A DNA stretch of 64,000 nucleotides from positions 1 through 64,000 of the forward strand of contig CAJMLQ010000001.1 of assembly GCA_905214265.1 (NCBI GenBank), written 5' to 3'. This stretch comes from an uncultured bacterium (lineage in GTDB: Bacteria > Bacillota > Clostridia > Oscillospirales > Ruminococcaceae). Under the pieces are notes generated by a model, which saw only the letters and a program-made list of their open reading frames with translations, did no database searches and was not told where the DNA came from. The position numbers and the translations under genes were made by a program. Below, piece by piece: positions 8,393-18,428 of the stretch (position 1 is its first letter; every line of letters starts with the position of its first letter).

Positions 8393-9754
8393 ATGTCCAG
8401 AGGCTTTGTAAAGAAAGAATCCATTAGTACCCTATGCGAAGAATTTCGAAAATATAACTATATCGATCCTTCGCTCAACGAACGGTACAACGTCAAGCGC
8501 GGACTCCGCAACTCCGACGGGACCGGCGTGCTGGCCGGACTGACGCAGATCTGCAACGTCCATGGCTATGTGCTCAACGAAGGGGAAAAACAGCCGGTGC
8601 AAGGCGAACTGACCTACCGTGGCTACAACATCCGCGACCTTATCGGTGGTGCACGGCGGGAAAACCGCTTCGGATATGAGGAGGTTTCCTACCTGCTGCT
8701 GTTCGGAAGCCTGCCGGATCAGAGCCAGCTGGAGTTTTTCCGGATGATCCTCTCCCAGGCCCGGTCGCTGCCGCAGGATTTTGTCCAAGACATGATCCTC
8801 AAAGGCCCTTCCAAGGACATCATGAACAAGCTGGGGCGGAGCGTTTTGGCGCTGTATTCCTACGATGAGTTTGCGGAGGAGTCCTCCCTGGAAAGCGAGC
8901 TGCGGAAGGCCATCTACATCATCGCCCGGATGCCTACCATGATGGTCAACGCCTATCAGGCCAAGATCGGCCATTACGACAACAAATCCACCTACTTCCA
9001 CCCGGTTCGCCCCAGCGAGAGCATGGCCCAGAGCATCCTCTCCACCTTGCGCATCGATCGGGAATACACCGAGGAAGAGGCGCTGCTGCTGGACACCTGT
9101 CTGATGCTTCACGCGGAGCACGGCGGCGGCAACAATTCCACCTTTGTCTGCCGGGCGCTGACTTCGGCGGGGACCGACGCCTATTCCGCTTATTCCGGGG
9201 CCATCGGCGCGCTGAAGGGCTTCCGCCACGGCGGTGCCAACATCAAGGTGGTTCAGATGTTCGATGCCATTAAGCAAGGTGTTCGGGACTGGAAGGACGA
9301 CGAGGAAGTCAGTGCTTTTCTGGGACAGATCCTCGATAAAAAGCAGGGCGACGGCAGCGGGCTGATCTACGGCATGGGCCATGCGGTATACACCCTTTCT
9401 GATCCCCGGGCGATCATCCTGCGTGACAGCGCGGAAAAGCTGGCCGGAGAGAAGGGCATGCTGGACGAATTCGAACTGCTCAAGGCAGTGGAGCGGCTGG
9501 CTCCCGGCGTTATGGCTGAGAAAAAGGGCGGCAGTAAGATCATCTGTGCCAACGTGGACCTTTACTCCGGGATGGTGTACCGGATGTTGGGGATCCCCAC
9601 GGAGCTGTTCACACCGCTGTTCGCCGTGGCGCGGATGAGCGGCTGGTGCGCCCATCGGATTGAGGAATTTATGACCTGCTCGCGGATCATCCGGCCCGCT
9701 TATAAGGCCGTGGTGAAGGAGAAGGATTACCTTCCCATGGAAAACCGCGGTTGA
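8393..9754 (+). CDS. Citrate synthase
   Basis: A 453-residue si-type citrate synthase (citrate/2-methylcitrate family). The three catalytic positions are visible: His in LHAEHGGGNNSTF near residue 240, His in GMGHAVYT near 325 and Asp in ANVDLYSGMVY near 385. It condenses oxaloacetate and acetyl-CoA to citrate. The N-terminal extension of about 60 residues before LTQICNVHGY is usual for this Clostridia group. Start at 8393 with AGAAAGGTG upstream; the upstream in-frame start at 8348 has no ribosome site. No aconitase or isocitrate dehydrogenase gene is in the window. A lipoprotein gene starts 17 bases downstream. Confidence 0.93.
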   Translation: MSRGFVKKESISTLCEEFRKYNYIDPSLNERYNVKRGLRNSDGTGVLAGLTQICNVHGYVLNEGEKQPVQGELTYRGYNIRDLIGGARRENRFGYEEVSYLLLFGSLPDQSQLEFFRMILSQARSLPQDFVQDMILKGPSKDIMNKLGRSVLALYSYDEFAEESSLESELRKAIYIIARMPTMMVNAYQAKIGHYDNKSTYFHPVRPSESMAQSILSTLRIDREYTEEEALLLDTCLMLHAEHGGGNNSTFVCRALTSAGTDAYSAYSGAIGALKGFRHGGANIKVVQMFDAIKQGVRDWKDDEEVSAFLGQILDKKQGDGSGLIYGMGHAVYTLSDPRAIILRDSAEKLAGEKGMLDEFELLKAVERLAPGVMAEKKGGSKIICANVDLYSGMVYRMLGIPTELFTPLFAVARMSGWCAHRIEEFMTCSRIIRPAYKAVVKEKDYLPMENRG

Positions 9755-9771
9755 CGCAAAAGGGTGGCAAA

Positions 9772-11121
9772 GTGAAGAAAAATTGGTTCTGCGGCGCGGC
9801 TGCCGCGGCTTTGGCGGGACTGCTGTTGGCGGGCTGCGCAATGCCACAAACCAGCATCGACAGCCTTTTGGCTCCGCCACGGCTCAACGATGAGCAGAAT
9901 GAGATTTATTCTGCGCTGGTTCGGGAAACCAGCACGGATATCCGGCTTCTCTACCCTCAGAAGGGGACCAACCGCTCCGCTTTCCTGATCACCAATCTGG
10001 ATGGCGAGGCCACGGCGGAGGCGCTGGTCTTTTACCAGTCTACCTCTGCCGCCAACGTCAGTGCGGCGGTCCATTTAAACGTTCTGGATAAGCAGGAGGA
10101 CCGGTGGGTATCCGTCAACGACATCTCCCTGGACGGCTCCCAGGTGGAGGACGTGACGCTGATGAACGTGGGGACCGGCGTTCCCATGGTAGCGGTGGGG
10201 CTCAACTATGCCAGCGACGGTGCAAGCCTCCTCAAAATCTTTTCCTTTAACGGGAAGACCTTGGACGAGATCTGTTCGGAAAGCTACCAGACAAAAATCG
10301 TCTACGATATGGACAGCGACGATCAGGACGAGGTGATTCTGGTCTCCCTCCAGGAGGGCGGTCTCTCCATGGAGGCGAAGTTCTTTACCTATGAAAACGG
10401 TCGGTTCCGTCAGACCAGCACAGCGATTATGGACCCATCCATCACCCGGTACGTCCGTATCCAGGCAGGGTACCTGAAAAACGGGCGGAAGGCCGTTTAT
10501 TTGGATGGCTACCGGGGAAGCTCTTTGATGACTACGGAGATCCTCGGATATGAAAAGAGCCTTCAAGGCGGCAGCGGATATCTTGTAAACCTCACCTATG
10601 ACCCGGCGGCGGAGCCGAAGCACTATCCCGTGGACCGGCCTCCGGGGGCTTATACGTATGACACCAACAACGATTCGGTCATGGAGGTGCCCGGGCTGAC
10701 GCTGATGCCCGGATACACCGAGGAGATGACCAGCGTTTTCTATCTGACTGATTGGTACAACTTCCTGGACGGGGAGTTTCAAAAGCTGAAGTCCTCCTAT
10801 GTCAACAGTTCTCAGGGATATCTGCTGGATTTTCCGGCGGAGTGGATCGGACGGGTCAGCGTGCGGAAGACCTCCCGTGCCAACGAGATGCTGTTTTACG
10901 AGTATCAGGAAGGGGAAGAGCCGATCAAGAGCGAACTGCTCTACATTCAAATGTCCAAGCGCAGCGATTGGGAGGCCGGCAAGCTTGACGAAGACTATCA
11001 GGTCATCAACAGTTCGGGAGGCGGGCAGATCGTATACCTGGCCAAGATCCCGGACAATGCACCCTATGACCTGCGGCTGACGCTCCAGAAAGTGAAGGAG
11101 CGGTTCCACCGCTATTACTGA
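9772..11121 (+). CDS. Hypothetical lipoprotein linked to a two-component system
   Basis: A 449-residue predicted lipoprotein starting at GTG 9772 (AAAAGGGTGG upstream). The signal peptide ends LLLAGC, a clear lipobox with lipidation at Cys near residue 22. The mature part has short repeats rich in Asp, Gly and beta-strand patterns (FLITNLDGEATAEALVF, YDMDSDDQDEVIL) that recall VCBS/FG-GAP-like propeller blades, though I cannot assign a family firmly. It lies 18 bases upstream of a response regulator and a kinase, so it may be a surface sensor or accessory of that pair. Function unknown. Confidence 0.75.
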   Translation: MKKNWFCGAAAAALAGLLLAGCAMPQTSIDSLLAPPRLNDEQNEIYSALVRETSTDIRLLYPQKGTNRSAFLITNLDGEATAEALVFYQSTSAANVSAAVHLNVLDKQEDRWVSVNDISLDGSQVEDVTLMNVGTGVPMVAVGLNYASDGASLLKIFSFNGKTLDEICSESYQTKIVYDMDSDDQDEVILVSLQEGGLSMEAKFFTYENGRFRQTSTAIMDPSITRYVRIQAGYLKNGRKAVYLDGYRGSSLMTTEILGYEKSLQGGSGYLVNLTYDPAAEPKHYPVDRPPGAYTYDTNNDSVMEVPGLTLMPGYTEEMTSVFYLTDWYNFLDGEFQKLKSSYVNSSQGYLLDFPAEWIGRVSVRKTSRANEMLFYEYQEGEEPIKSELLYIQMSKRSDWEAGKLDEDYQVINSSGGGQIVYLAKIPDNAPYDLRLTLQKVKERFHRYY

Positions 11122-11139
11122 TCGAAAGGAAGACTGCTT

Positions 11140-11838
11140 ATGAAACGAATTTTGGTATGCGAGGATGAGGATACCATCCGGGATTTTGTGGTCATCAACC
11201 TTCAGCGCTCCGGATACAATGTGGTGGACGTCAACTGCGGGGAAGAGGCCCTGCGGGTTTATGACGAGCAGAACGGCGACTTTGACGTGGCACTGCTTGA
11301 CATCACCATGCCCGGGATGGATGGGTTTACCCTGTGCAAAAAGCTGCGGGAGCGGTCGGAGACTTTGGGGATCATTTTCCTTACGGCCCGGGCCCAGGAG
11401 ATGGATCGGGTCGGAGGGCTGATGCTGGGCGCCGACGATTATGTCACCAAGCCCTTCAGCCCGTCGGAGGTCGTCGCCCGGGTGGACGCCGTCTACCGCC
11501 GCGTCAGCATGGCCGCCGGTGCGCCTAAGGAAACGGCTACCATCACCAGCGGGCCCTTTGTCCTCAATCAGAAGAGCCGGACTCTGACTAAAAACGGCAA
11601 GCTCATCGACCTGACCCAGGTGGAGTATCAGATTGTCGAGCTGCTGCTGAAAAACAAGGGGGCTGCTCTGGACCGCAACAAGATCCTCACCGAAATCTGG
11701 GGGGAAAACTATTACAGCGACGTAAAGATCGTGGACGTCAATATCCGCCGGCTCCGGATCAAGGTGGAGGATGAACCCTCCGCCCCGGTCTACATTCAGA
11801 CGGTTTGGGGCTACGGCTATAAGTGGGGCGAGCAGTAG
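11140..11838 (+). CDS. OmpR/PhoB-family response regulator
   Basis: A 232-residue response regulator. The receiver begins KRILVCEDEDTIRDFV, with the phospho-Asp in VALLDITMPGMDGF near residue 53, Thr in IFLTARAQ and Lys in VTKPFSPSEVVARV near residue 104. The C-terminal winged helix ends VWGYGYKWGEQ. ATG at 11140 follows GAAAGGAAG. It sits between a lipoprotein and a HAMP-containing kinase, with a gap of 66 bases to the kinase. PhoP-, WalR- and ResD-like regulators share this architecture; no feature fixes the regulon. Confidence 0.93.
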   Translation: MKRILVCEDEDTIRDFVVINLQRSGYNVVDVNCGEEALRVYDEQNGDFDVALLDITMPGMDGFTLCKKLRERSETLGIIFLTARAQEMDRVGGLMLGADDYVTKPFSPSEVVARVDAVYRRVSMAAGAPKETATITSGPFVLNQKSRTLTKNGKLIDLTQVEYQIVELLLKNKGAALDRNKILTEIWGENYYSDVKIVDVNIRRLRIKVEDEPSAPVYIQTVWGYGYKWGEQ

Positions 11839-11904
11839 GGTATCCGCCCCGCTTTTGCGCTGTTTTGAGATATCGGCGGCAAGCCGGAAAGGAGAACCGT
11901 TTCC

Positions 11905-13374
11905 GTGGCATTGAAAAGCATCACGCAGCGTTGGTTCCTCAACAGCTTCGGTGTGATCTTCCTGATTTTGGCGACGGTGGTGACCATCAGCGGCGTCACC
12001 ATCCACAACAGTTACTACGCCTCCGTCCGAGAGGTGCTGAGCCGCCGCGCCAGCACGGTGGACGGGATGATGATCCGCTATTCGGAGAATACGGTCACAT
12101 CCAATTTTTACACCGAGATCCGCAGCTATGTGGAGTCCTTTCCGGACAAGAACCTAATGGAGTTGATGACCATTGACCCCAGCGGCCAGGTGACCATGAC
12201 CTCCAGCGGGTTTTCTTACGAGCAGCGGGACTTCCCCGACTATACTATGGCCCTGAACTCCGTGCGGGGGGAAGGGTACTACGTCGGCACCTCCGGCGGT
12301 GAGAAGATCATGGCCCTGACCCGGATGGTGACGCCAGTCAATTCGGAGTTTTCTGCTATGCGGTTTGTCGTTTCCCTGGAACGGGTGGATGCGGCGATCC
12401 GGAACATGGTGCTGATCATTTCCCTGGTGGCGGTAGCGGTGCTGGGACTAGTGCTGCTTTCAGGGCTGTTTTTTGTCAAGAGCATCGTGCGTCCGGTCCG
12501 CATGGTGAGCCGGACGGCCCGGCAGATTGCTTCGGGCGACTTCAAGGCCCGCATCTCTCGTATTTCTAACGACGAGCTGGGCGAGCTGTGCCAGACCATC
12601 AATTTTATGGCCGATGAGCTGGAAAACACCGAGAAGATGAAAAACGAGTTCATCTCTTCTGTTTCCCATGAGTTGCGGACCCCGCTGACTGCCATCAAGG
12701 GCTGGGCGGAAACGCTGCTGGACACGGAGAATTATGATGCCGCCACGCTGAAAAAGGGGATGCGGGTCATTTCCGCCGAAACGGAACGGCTTTCCGGCAT
12801 GGTGGAGGAACTGTTGGATTTTTCCCGGATCCAGAACGGGCGGTTCAGCCTGGTGTTCCAGAAAATGGACCTTTTGGCCGAGCTGGGGGAAGCGGTGCTG
12901 ATGTATACGGAAAAGGCCCGGCGGGAGAACATCCAGATCATCTACAACGAGCCGGAGATGCTGCCCATTCTTTACGGGGACAAAAACCGGCTGCGGCAGG
13001 TCTTTATCAATGTCATTGACAACGCTATCAAGTACTCGGATCCCGGCGACACCGTGAAGATCGACGCCTTCGTCCAGGGGGACGGCATCGTGATCACTGT
13101 GGCAGACACCGGCTGCGGCATCAGCCCGGAGGATCTCCCAAAGATCAAGACCAAATTCTTCAAGGCCAACCAGACCCGCCGCGGTTCGGGCATTGGGCTG
13201 GCTGTGGCCAGCGAGATCATCCAGATGCACAAGGGGAGCATCGAAATCGAGAGCACCCTCAACGTGGGGACGACGGTGCTGATCCGGCTCCCCCTCCAAT
13301 CACAGGAAAGCAAGCAGCCGGAGCAGTCCGGAAACTTGGAAAGGATAAGTGAGAATGAGCAAGAGCAAGGATAA
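11905..13374 (+). CDS. Sensor histidine kinase with HAMP domain (PhoR/ResE-like)
   Basis: A 489-residue kinase starting at GTG 11905 behind GGAAAGGAG. The N-terminal membrane segment (residues about 12-30) is followed by an extracytoplasmic sensor of about 140 residues, a second segment near 175-195, then HAMP (VRPVRMVSRTARQIASGDF), HisKA with SSVSHELRTPLTAIKGW and HATPase_c with NVIDNAIKYSDPGD and GSGIGLAVASEI. Its C-terminal codons overlap the start of the YqhQ-like gene by 20 bases, so the two are probably translated together. It is the partner of the regulator at 11140. Confidence 0.93.
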   Translation: MALKSITQRWFLNSFGVIFLILATVVTISGVTIHNSYYASVREVLSRRASTVDGMMIRYSENTVTSNFYTEIRSYVESFPDKNLMELMTIDPSGQVTMTSSGFSYEQRDFPDYTMALNSVRGEGYYVGTSGGEKIMALTRMVTPVNSEFSAMRFVVSLERVDAAIRNMVLIISLVAVAVLGLVLLSGLFFVKSIVRPVRMVSRTARQIASGDFKARISRISNDELGELCQTINFMADELENTEKMKNEFISSVSHELRTPLTAIKGWAETLLDTENYDAATLKKGMRVISAETERLSGMVEELLDFSRIQNGRFSLVFQKMDLLAELGEAVLMYTEKARRENIQIIYNEPEMLPILYGDKNRLRQVFINVIDNAIKYSDPGDTVKIDAFVQGDGIVITVADTGCGISPEDLPKIKTKFFKANQTRRGSGIGLAVASEIIQMHKGSIEIESTLNVGTTVLIRLPLQSQESKQPEQSGNLERISENEQEQG

Positions 13375-14290
13375 GAGCTTTAAAACCTCCATCGGCGGGC
13401 AGGCCTTGATCGAGGGTGTTATGATGCGGGGACCGAAAAAATCCGCCATGGCGGTCCGGAAACCCAACGGCGAACTGCAGGTGGACGTCTGGGACAATCC
13501 GCCGCGGACAATCTGGAATCGCATTCCGGTGGTGCGAGGCGTGGTCAATATGGTGACCTCCCTGGTTGACGGCTACAAGTGCCTGATGAAATCAGCGGAG
13601 ATATCCACCGAGGGGCTGGAGGAGGAAGAACCTTCCAAATTTGAAAAGTGGCTGGAGGAGAAGCTGGGCGACAAAATGACCAAGGTGGTTACCGCAGTCA
13701 GCGCGGTGCTGGGATTTGGAATCGCCATCCTGCTCTTTATGTTTCTGCCTTCCTTTCTGGTGGGGCTGTTCAATGGAATTCTGCCCCGCTGGGGGATGTC
13801 CCTGGTGGAAGGACTGCTGAAAATTGCCCTGTTTATCGGCTATCTGGCTCTTGTGAGTCTGATGCCCGACATGAAACGGCTGTTTCAGTATCACGGTGCG
13901 GAGCATAAAACCATTTTCTGTTACGAAGCCGGACAGGAGCTGACGGTGGAGAACATCCGCAGCCAGAGCCGGTTCCATCCCCGTTGCGGCACCAGTTTCC
14001 TACTGATCGCTCTGGTGTTGGGAATTTTGGTGTTTTCAGTGGTAACTTGGAGCAATCCGGTAATCCGGACACTGCTGAAGCTGGCGATGATGCCCATCGT
14101 GGTGGGATTCGCCTACGAACTGATCAAGCTGGCCGGGCGGTATGACAACCTGTTTACCCGAATCATCTCATTCCCGGGGCTGAAGCTGCAGCATTTGACC
14201 ACCCGGGAGCCGGATGACAGCATGATCGAGGCGGCCATCGCGTCAATGAAACCGGTACTGCCGGAACAGAAAGGCGAGGATCAGTGGTAG
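13355..14290 (+). CDS. DUF1385 family membrane protein (YqhQ-like)
   Basis: A 311-residue integral membrane protein of DUF1385, which includes B. subtilis YqhQ. The N-terminal signature SIGGQALIEGVMMRGPKKSA is typical, as is YHGAEHKTIFCYEAG with conserved His and Cys near residue 180 and RFHPRCGTSFLL near 210. At least four hydrophobic segments are visible. I place the start at ATG 13355 (AAAGGA upstream) rather than the GTG at 13349. The gene overlaps prmC by 7 bases, and the DUF1385-prmC order is common in Clostridia. The molecular function is not known to me. Confidence 0.88.
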   Translation: MSKSKDKSFKTSIGGQALIEGVMMRGPKKSAMAVRKPNGELQVDVWDNPPRTIWNRIPVVRGVVNMVTSLVDGYKCLMKSAEISTEGLEEEEPSKFEKWLEEKLGDKMTKVVTAVSAVLGFGIAILLFMFLPSFLVGLFNGILPRWGMSLVEGLLKIALFIGYLALVSLMPDMKRLFQYHGAEHKTIFCYEAGQELTVENIRSQSRFHPRCGTSFLLIALVLGILVFSVVTWSNPVIRTLLKLAMMPIVVGFAYELIKLAGRYDNLFTRIISFPGLKLQHLTTREPDDSMIEAAIASMKPVLPEQKGEDQW

Positions 14291-15168
14291 TCCGGGGTAA
14301 AACAGAAATCCAATCAGTATATGAATCTGTCAAAAATACGTTGCGGATAGAAATCGAGGAAGCGGATTTTGAGGCGCTGGAACTGGTTCACATGGTATGC
14401 GGCGCCTCCCGGCAGGATCTTATGCTGGGAAAGGATGTGCCGGTGTCCACGGAGCAGCGGAGGCAGCTGGAGGAGCTGGTCCGTCGGAGGATGGAGCATT
14501 ATCCGCTTCAATATCTGCTGGGGGAGTGGGATTTTTTTGGACGGACCTTTGCAGTCGGCGAAGGTGTGCTGATCCCCCGGGCGGACACGGAGCCTTTGGC
14601 GGAGGCCTGCCTGGAGCTGCTCAAAGGGATGGAGAGTCCTCGGATACTGGACCTCTGCACCGGGACGGGATGCATTGGCATCACGCTGGCTTTGGAGCGG
14701 CCGGACGCGGAGGTTTGGGCCGTTGAAAAGTCCCCGGAGGCCTACCGCTATTTCCAGCGGAACAACGAGACCTACGGTGGGCGCGTCTGGGGAGTTCTTG
14801 GCGATGCGCTGGACCCGGGGATGGTTTCAGGCAGCTTTGATCTCATCGTTTCCAATCCACCATATCTGACTCGGGAGGAAATGGAGAATCTGCAGCCGGA
14901 GGTGGCCTGCGAACCAGCTATGGCGTTATACGGGGAGGAAGACGGATTATTTTTCTACAGAGAGTTTTCGAAAAAGTATGCGCCGCGGCTAAAAAACGGG
15001 GGAGTTCTGGCATTTGAGATCGGACAGGGCGAGGAAAACGCGGTCCGCAGTCTTTTGACAGAATCTGGCTTGATTTCCATTTGCCAAAAGCGGGATCTTC
15101 ATGGTATAATAAGAGTAATCACCGCGCGGAACAAACTTTCCCGCCGGGAAGACGCGGCGGAAGTATGA
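14284..15168 (+). CDS. prmC: Peptide chain release factor N5-glutamine methyltransferase
   Basis: A 294-residue HemK/PrmC-type methyltransferase that modifies the GGQ glutamine of release factors. The N-terminal helical domain (residues 1-90) is followed by an SAM-binding Rossmann domain with [15 protein letters not shown] near residue 122 and the catalytic NPPY in IVSNPPYL near residue 190. It starts at GTG 14284, inside the end of the DUF1385 gene, suggesting translational coupling. The usual partner prfA is not adjacent here. The recA promoter lies inside its 3' end. Confidence 0.92.
   Translation: MVVRGKTEIQSVYESVKNTLRIEIEEADFEALELVHMVCGASRQDLMLGKDVPVSTEQRRQLEELVRRRMEHYPLQYLLGEWDFFGRTFAVGEGVLIPRADTEPLAEACLELLKGMESPRILDLCTGTGCIGITLALERPDAEVWAVEKSPEAYRYFQRNNETYGGRVWGVLGDALDPGMVSGSFDLIVSNPPYLTREEMENLQPEVACEPAMALYGEEDGLFFYREFSKKYAPRLKNGGVLAFEIGQGEENAVRSLLTESGLISICQKRDLHGIIRVITARNKLSRREDAAEV
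15081..15110 (+). promoter_or_regulatory. recA promoter
   Basis: TTGCCA (15081-15086), 18-base spacer, TATAAT (15105-15110), inside the end of prmC. Predicted transcription start near 15117. Confidence 0.55.
15129..15140 (+). promoter_or_regulatory. Degenerate LexA-like site before recA
   Basis: GAACAAACTTTC resembles the Gram-positive SOS box core GAACN4GTTC with one mismatch, and lies just after the predicted transcription start of recA. The position suits a repressor; the match is imperfect. Confidence 0.35.
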
Positions 15169-15181
15169 CGGAGGTAAAAAT

Positions 15182-16414
15182 ATGGCAAAGGCAAAAACAG
15201 TCGCCCCGGTGACGCCGCTGGAGTCTCCGGAGGAAAAAAAGAAAGCGCTTCAATCCGCTATCGAGCAGATAGAGCGGACCTACGGCGCCGGCTCCATTAT
15301 GAAGCTGGGGCAGAACACCCATCTGGACGTGGATGTGATCCCCACCGGTTCCCTGGCGCTGGATCTGGCGCTGGGAGTGGGCGGTGTCCCCAAGGGGCGG
15401 ATCATTGAGATCTACGGGCCGGAATCCTCCGGCAAGACCACGGTGGCCCTCCAGATGGTGGCACAGGCCCAGAAAAGGGGCGGCGAGGCCGCTTTCATCG
15501 ACGTGGAGCACGCCTTGGATCCGGCTTACGCCCGGGCGCTGGGGGTGGACATCGACAATCTCCTGGTCTCCCAGCCGGACACCGGAGAGCAGGCCCTGGA
15601 AATCGCTGAGGCACTGGTGCGGTCTGGCGCTCTGGACATTGTGGTCTTTGACTCGGTGGCGGCCATGGTCACCAAAGGCGAGATCGAAGGCGAGATGGGC
15701 GACGCCCACGTGGGACAGCTGGCGCGGCTGATGTCCCAGGCTATGCGGAAGCTGACCGCCATCGTCGGCCGGAGCAACTGCGTCGCCATCTTCATTAACC
15801 AGATCCGCGAGAAGATCGGCGTTTCCTTTGGAAACCCCGAAACCACCACCGGCGGCCGGGCGCTGAAGTATTTCGCTACCATCCGCATCGACGTCCGTAA
15901 GGGCGAGGCGATTAAGGACGGCAACGAGGTCATCGGAAACGTTACTAAATGCAAAGTCGTGAAGAATAAAGTCGCGCCGCCCTTTAAGGAAGCGGTTTTC
16001 GACCTGATGTACGGTGAGGGTACCTCCTATGAGGGCGAGATCATTGACATTGGTTCGGTGCTGGGAATCATCGTCAAGTCCGGCTCTTGGTTCAGCTACA
16101 AGGGTGAGCGCATCGGTCAGGGCAAGGAGCGCGCCAAGGCGTTTCTGAAAGAGCATCCGGAAATCTGTACGGAGATCGAGCAGATCATTCGGGACAACAT
16201 CGACAACTTTGTCATGGCCCCAGTCAAGGGCGCCAAGCAGGGCAGCATGGAGTTGCGCAAAGGCGTGACCATCAAACTGGGCGGGGAAACCATTACGCCG
16301 CCGGAGCGCAAGGCGGAGCCAGCGGCTCCAGCAGACGACCCGGCCGCACCGGACGATACCCTGACCGATATCGACCTGGACGTGGAAGCAGACCTGGAAG
16401 ACTTTGAAGAATGA
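15182..16414 (+). CDS. recA: Recombinase RecA
   Basis: A 410-residue RecA, the strand-exchange ATPase and SOS co-protease. Walker [10 protein letters not shown] lies near residue 80, Walker [10 protein letters not shown] near 157, the loop ISQ-type region [11 protein letters not shown] near 205 and [10 protein letters not shown] near 222. The core is highly conserved; the protein is about 60 residues longer than E. coli RecA because of an acidic Ala/Pro/Asp-rich tail after residue 365 (ending [15 protein letters not shown]). Start ATG 15182 follows GGAGG. Its stop overlaps the recX start as ATGA, so the pair is co-translated. Confidence 0.97.
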   Translation: MAKAKTVAPVTPLESPEEKKKALQSAIEQIERTYGAGSIMKLGQNTHLDVDVIPTGSLALDLALGVGGVPKGRIIEIYGPESSGKTTVALQMVAQAQKRGGEAAFIDVEHALDPAYARALGVDIDNLLVSQPDTGEQALEIAEALVRSGALDIVVFDSVAAMVTKGEIEGEMGDAHVGQLARLMSQAMRKLTAIVGRSNCVAIFINQIREKIGVSFGNPETTTGGRALKYFATIRIDVRKGEAIKDGNEVIGNVTKCKVVKNKVAPPFKEAVFDLMYGEGTSYEGEIIDIGSVLGIIVKSGSWFSYKGERIGQGKERAKAFLKEHPEICTEIEQIIRDNIDNFVMAPVKGAKQGSMELRKGVTIKLGGETITPPERKAEPAAPADDPAAPDDTLTDIDLDVEADLEDFEE

Positions 16415-17061
16415 AGATTACAGCGATAACCAAAAAAAACGGCACCCGGTGGCAGGTGGATGTGGATGATGAATACTGGGCCATCCTGGACGCGGAGATC
16501 ATCGTGGAGCACCATCTGAAGACGGGAGTGGAACTGACCGAGACGCGGATGGAGGAGATCCTCCATGCCGCCGACCTGCGCCGGGCCCGGGAGAGGGCGC
16601 TTTACCTGCTGGACTACCGGGACCATTCCCGGGCAGAGCTGGTGGAGAAGCTCTCCCGGAATGTGGATCGTGAGATTGCCCTGGAGGTAGTGGACCGCCT
16701 CGGCGGGCTGGGCCTCATCGACGACGCCGCCTATGCCAAAAAGCTGGCCCGGAAGCTGATTCTGACCAAGAAATACGGTCCCCGGCGGGCGGTTTACGAG
16801 CTGCGGCGGAAGGGGATCGATCTGGGGACGGCTGCAGAGGCCGTGGACGCAGTGGAGCCGGAGGAGGGCCTTTTGGAGGATCTGGTCCGGAGAAAATACG
16901 CCCGGTACCTGGAGGACGGCGAGGACGAAAAGGGCCGGGAAAAGGTGATCCGGGCGCTGATGCGGCTGGGTCACGGATATTACGATGCGGCGGCAGCAGT
17001 GGATGCAGCAGCCGCCCAACTGATGGAAGAAAAAGACGGGGAACTGGACCCCGATGAATAA
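16411..17061 (+). CDS. recX: Regulatory protein RecX
   Basis: A 216-residue RecX-type modulator of RecA, made of repeated three-helix units. The pattern [20 protein letters not shown] near residue 55, [14 protein letters not shown] near 100 and [14 protein letters not shown] near 125 is characteristic. The N-terminal 50 residues form the extra domain common in Firmicutes RecX. It overlaps the recA stop by 4 bases. RecX binds RecA filaments and limits their activity. The next gene, rimO, follows after 26 bases. Confidence 0.9.
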   Translation: MKITAITKKNGTRWQVDVDDEYWAILDAEIIVEHHLKTGVELTETRMEEILHAADLRRARERALYLLDYRDHSRAELVEKLSRNVDREIALEVVDRLGGLGLIDDAAYAKKLARKLILTKKYGPRRAVYELRRKGIDLGTAAEAVDAVEPEEGLLEDLVRRKYARYLEDGEDEKGREKVIRALMRLGHGYYDAAAAVDAAAAQLMEEKDGELDPDE

Positions 17062-17087
17062 CCCAACTGGAAAGGAACCTTTGCCAT

Positions 17088-18428
17088 ATGCCAACAAAAA
17101 TCGGAATGGTGTCCCTGGGATGCCCCAAAAATCAGGTAGACGCGGAGCTGCTGATGCACCGACTCCGGCAGGAGGGGTTTGAGCTGAGCCTGGACCCCGC
17201 CCTCGCGGAGGCAGTCATCATCAATACCTGCGGCTTTATTGAAAGCGCCAAGCAGGAGGCCATCGACAATATTCTGGAGTACAGCACCCTGAAAAAAGAG
17301 GGGCGGATCAAGAAGATCATCGTCACCGGCTGTCTGGCCGAGCGGTACCGGCAGGAGATCGCTGAGGAAATGCCCGAGGTGGACGCCGTAGTGGGCATCG
17401 GCTCCAACGCGGAAATCGCGGATATCATCCGGGACACCTTCTGCGGGGATAAGGTTTACCGATTTGGAGAAAAGTGCGGCCTGCCCCTGGAAGGGGGGCG
17501 GGTCCTCAGCACGCTGCCTTTTTACGCCTATCTGAAGATCGCCGAGGGCTGCGACAACTGCTGCTCCTACTGCGCGATTCCCTCCATCCGGGGACGGTTC
17601 CGCAGCCGGCCCATGGAGAGTGTCCTGCAGGAGGCCCGGGAGTTGGCAGCGCGGGGCGTCAAGGAGCTGGTAGTCGTCGCCCAGGACACCACCAAGTACG
17701 GCCAGGACCTTTACGGCGAGTACCGGCTGGCGGCGCTTCTGCAGGAGCTGGCGAAAATTGAGGGCTTCCGCTGGATCCGGGTGTTGTATGCCTATCCGGA
17801 GCGGATCACCGATGAGCTGCTGGAGGTCATCGCCTCCGAGCCGAAGATCGCCAAATACCTGGATATCCCGCTGCAGCATTGTGATAAAGAGATTCTCCGG
17901 GCCATGAACCGGCCGGGCAGCCGGGAGGAGATCGAACAGCTGTTGGCCCATGTTCGGGAAAAGGTGCCGGGCATCACCCTCCGCACCTCGCTGATCGCTG
18001 GCTTCCCGGGGGAAACCAAGGAGAATTTTGAGCATCTCTGCGAATTCGTCAAAAAGGCGGAATTTGAGCGGCTGGGCTGCTTCGCCTACTCCCAGGAGGA
18101 CGGGACTCCTGCCGGTGAGCGGGAGGATCAGGTTGACGAGCAGCTGCGCACCGACCGGGCGGAGTTGGTGATGGCGGAGCAGATGACCATCATGGCGCGG
18201 CAGAACGCGGCCAAAGTAGGAAGCTCCATTCTCTGCGTAGTGGAGGGCTTCGACCGGTACGGCGAATGCTTCTTCGGCCGCAGCGAGGCCGACGCACCGG
18301 ACATCGACGGGAAAGTCTTTTTCTCCTGCAAAAACAAACTTGCCGTGGGGCAGTTTGTCACCGTAAAGGTGGAAGACGTCATGGACCTCGACCTGATTGG
18401 AGTGGTGACCGATGAACACCCCGAATAA
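17088..18428 (+). CDS. rimO: Ribosomal protein S12 methylthiotransferase RimO
   Basis: A 446-residue radical SAM methylthiotransferase. The N-terminal UPF0004 domain has three Fe-S cysteines in VSLGCPKNQVD, INTCGFIESA and VTGCLAERY; the radical SAM cluster motif is CDNCCSYC near residue 155; a C-terminal TRAM domain ends the protein. VSLGCPKNQVDAE and the short N-terminus fit RimO (S12 Asp modification) rather than MiaB or MtaB. ATG 17088 follows AAAGGAA. Its end overlaps pgsA by 17 bases, an arrangement frequent in Clostridia. Confidence 0.95.
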   Translation: MPTKIGMVSLGCPKNQVDAELLMHRLRQEGFELSLDPALAEAVIINTCGFIESAKQEAIDNILEYSTLKKEGRIKKIIVTGCLAERYRQEIAEEMPEVDAVVGIGSNAEIADIIRDTFCGDKVYRFGEKCGLPLEGGRVLSTLPFYAYLKIAEGCDNCCSYCAIPSIRGRFRSRPMESVLQEARELAARGVKELVVVAQDTTKYGQDLYGEYRLAALLQELAKIEGFRWIRVLYAYPERITDELLEVIASEPKIAKYLDIPLQHCDKEILRAMNRPGSREEIEQLLAHVREKVPGITLRTSLIAGFPGETKENFEHLCEFVKKAEFERLGCFAYSQEDGTPAGEREDQVDEQLRTDRAELVMAEQMTIMARQNAAKVGSSILCVVEGFDRYGECFFGRSEADAPDIDGKVFFSCKNKLAVGQFVTVKVEDVMDLDLIGVVTDEHPE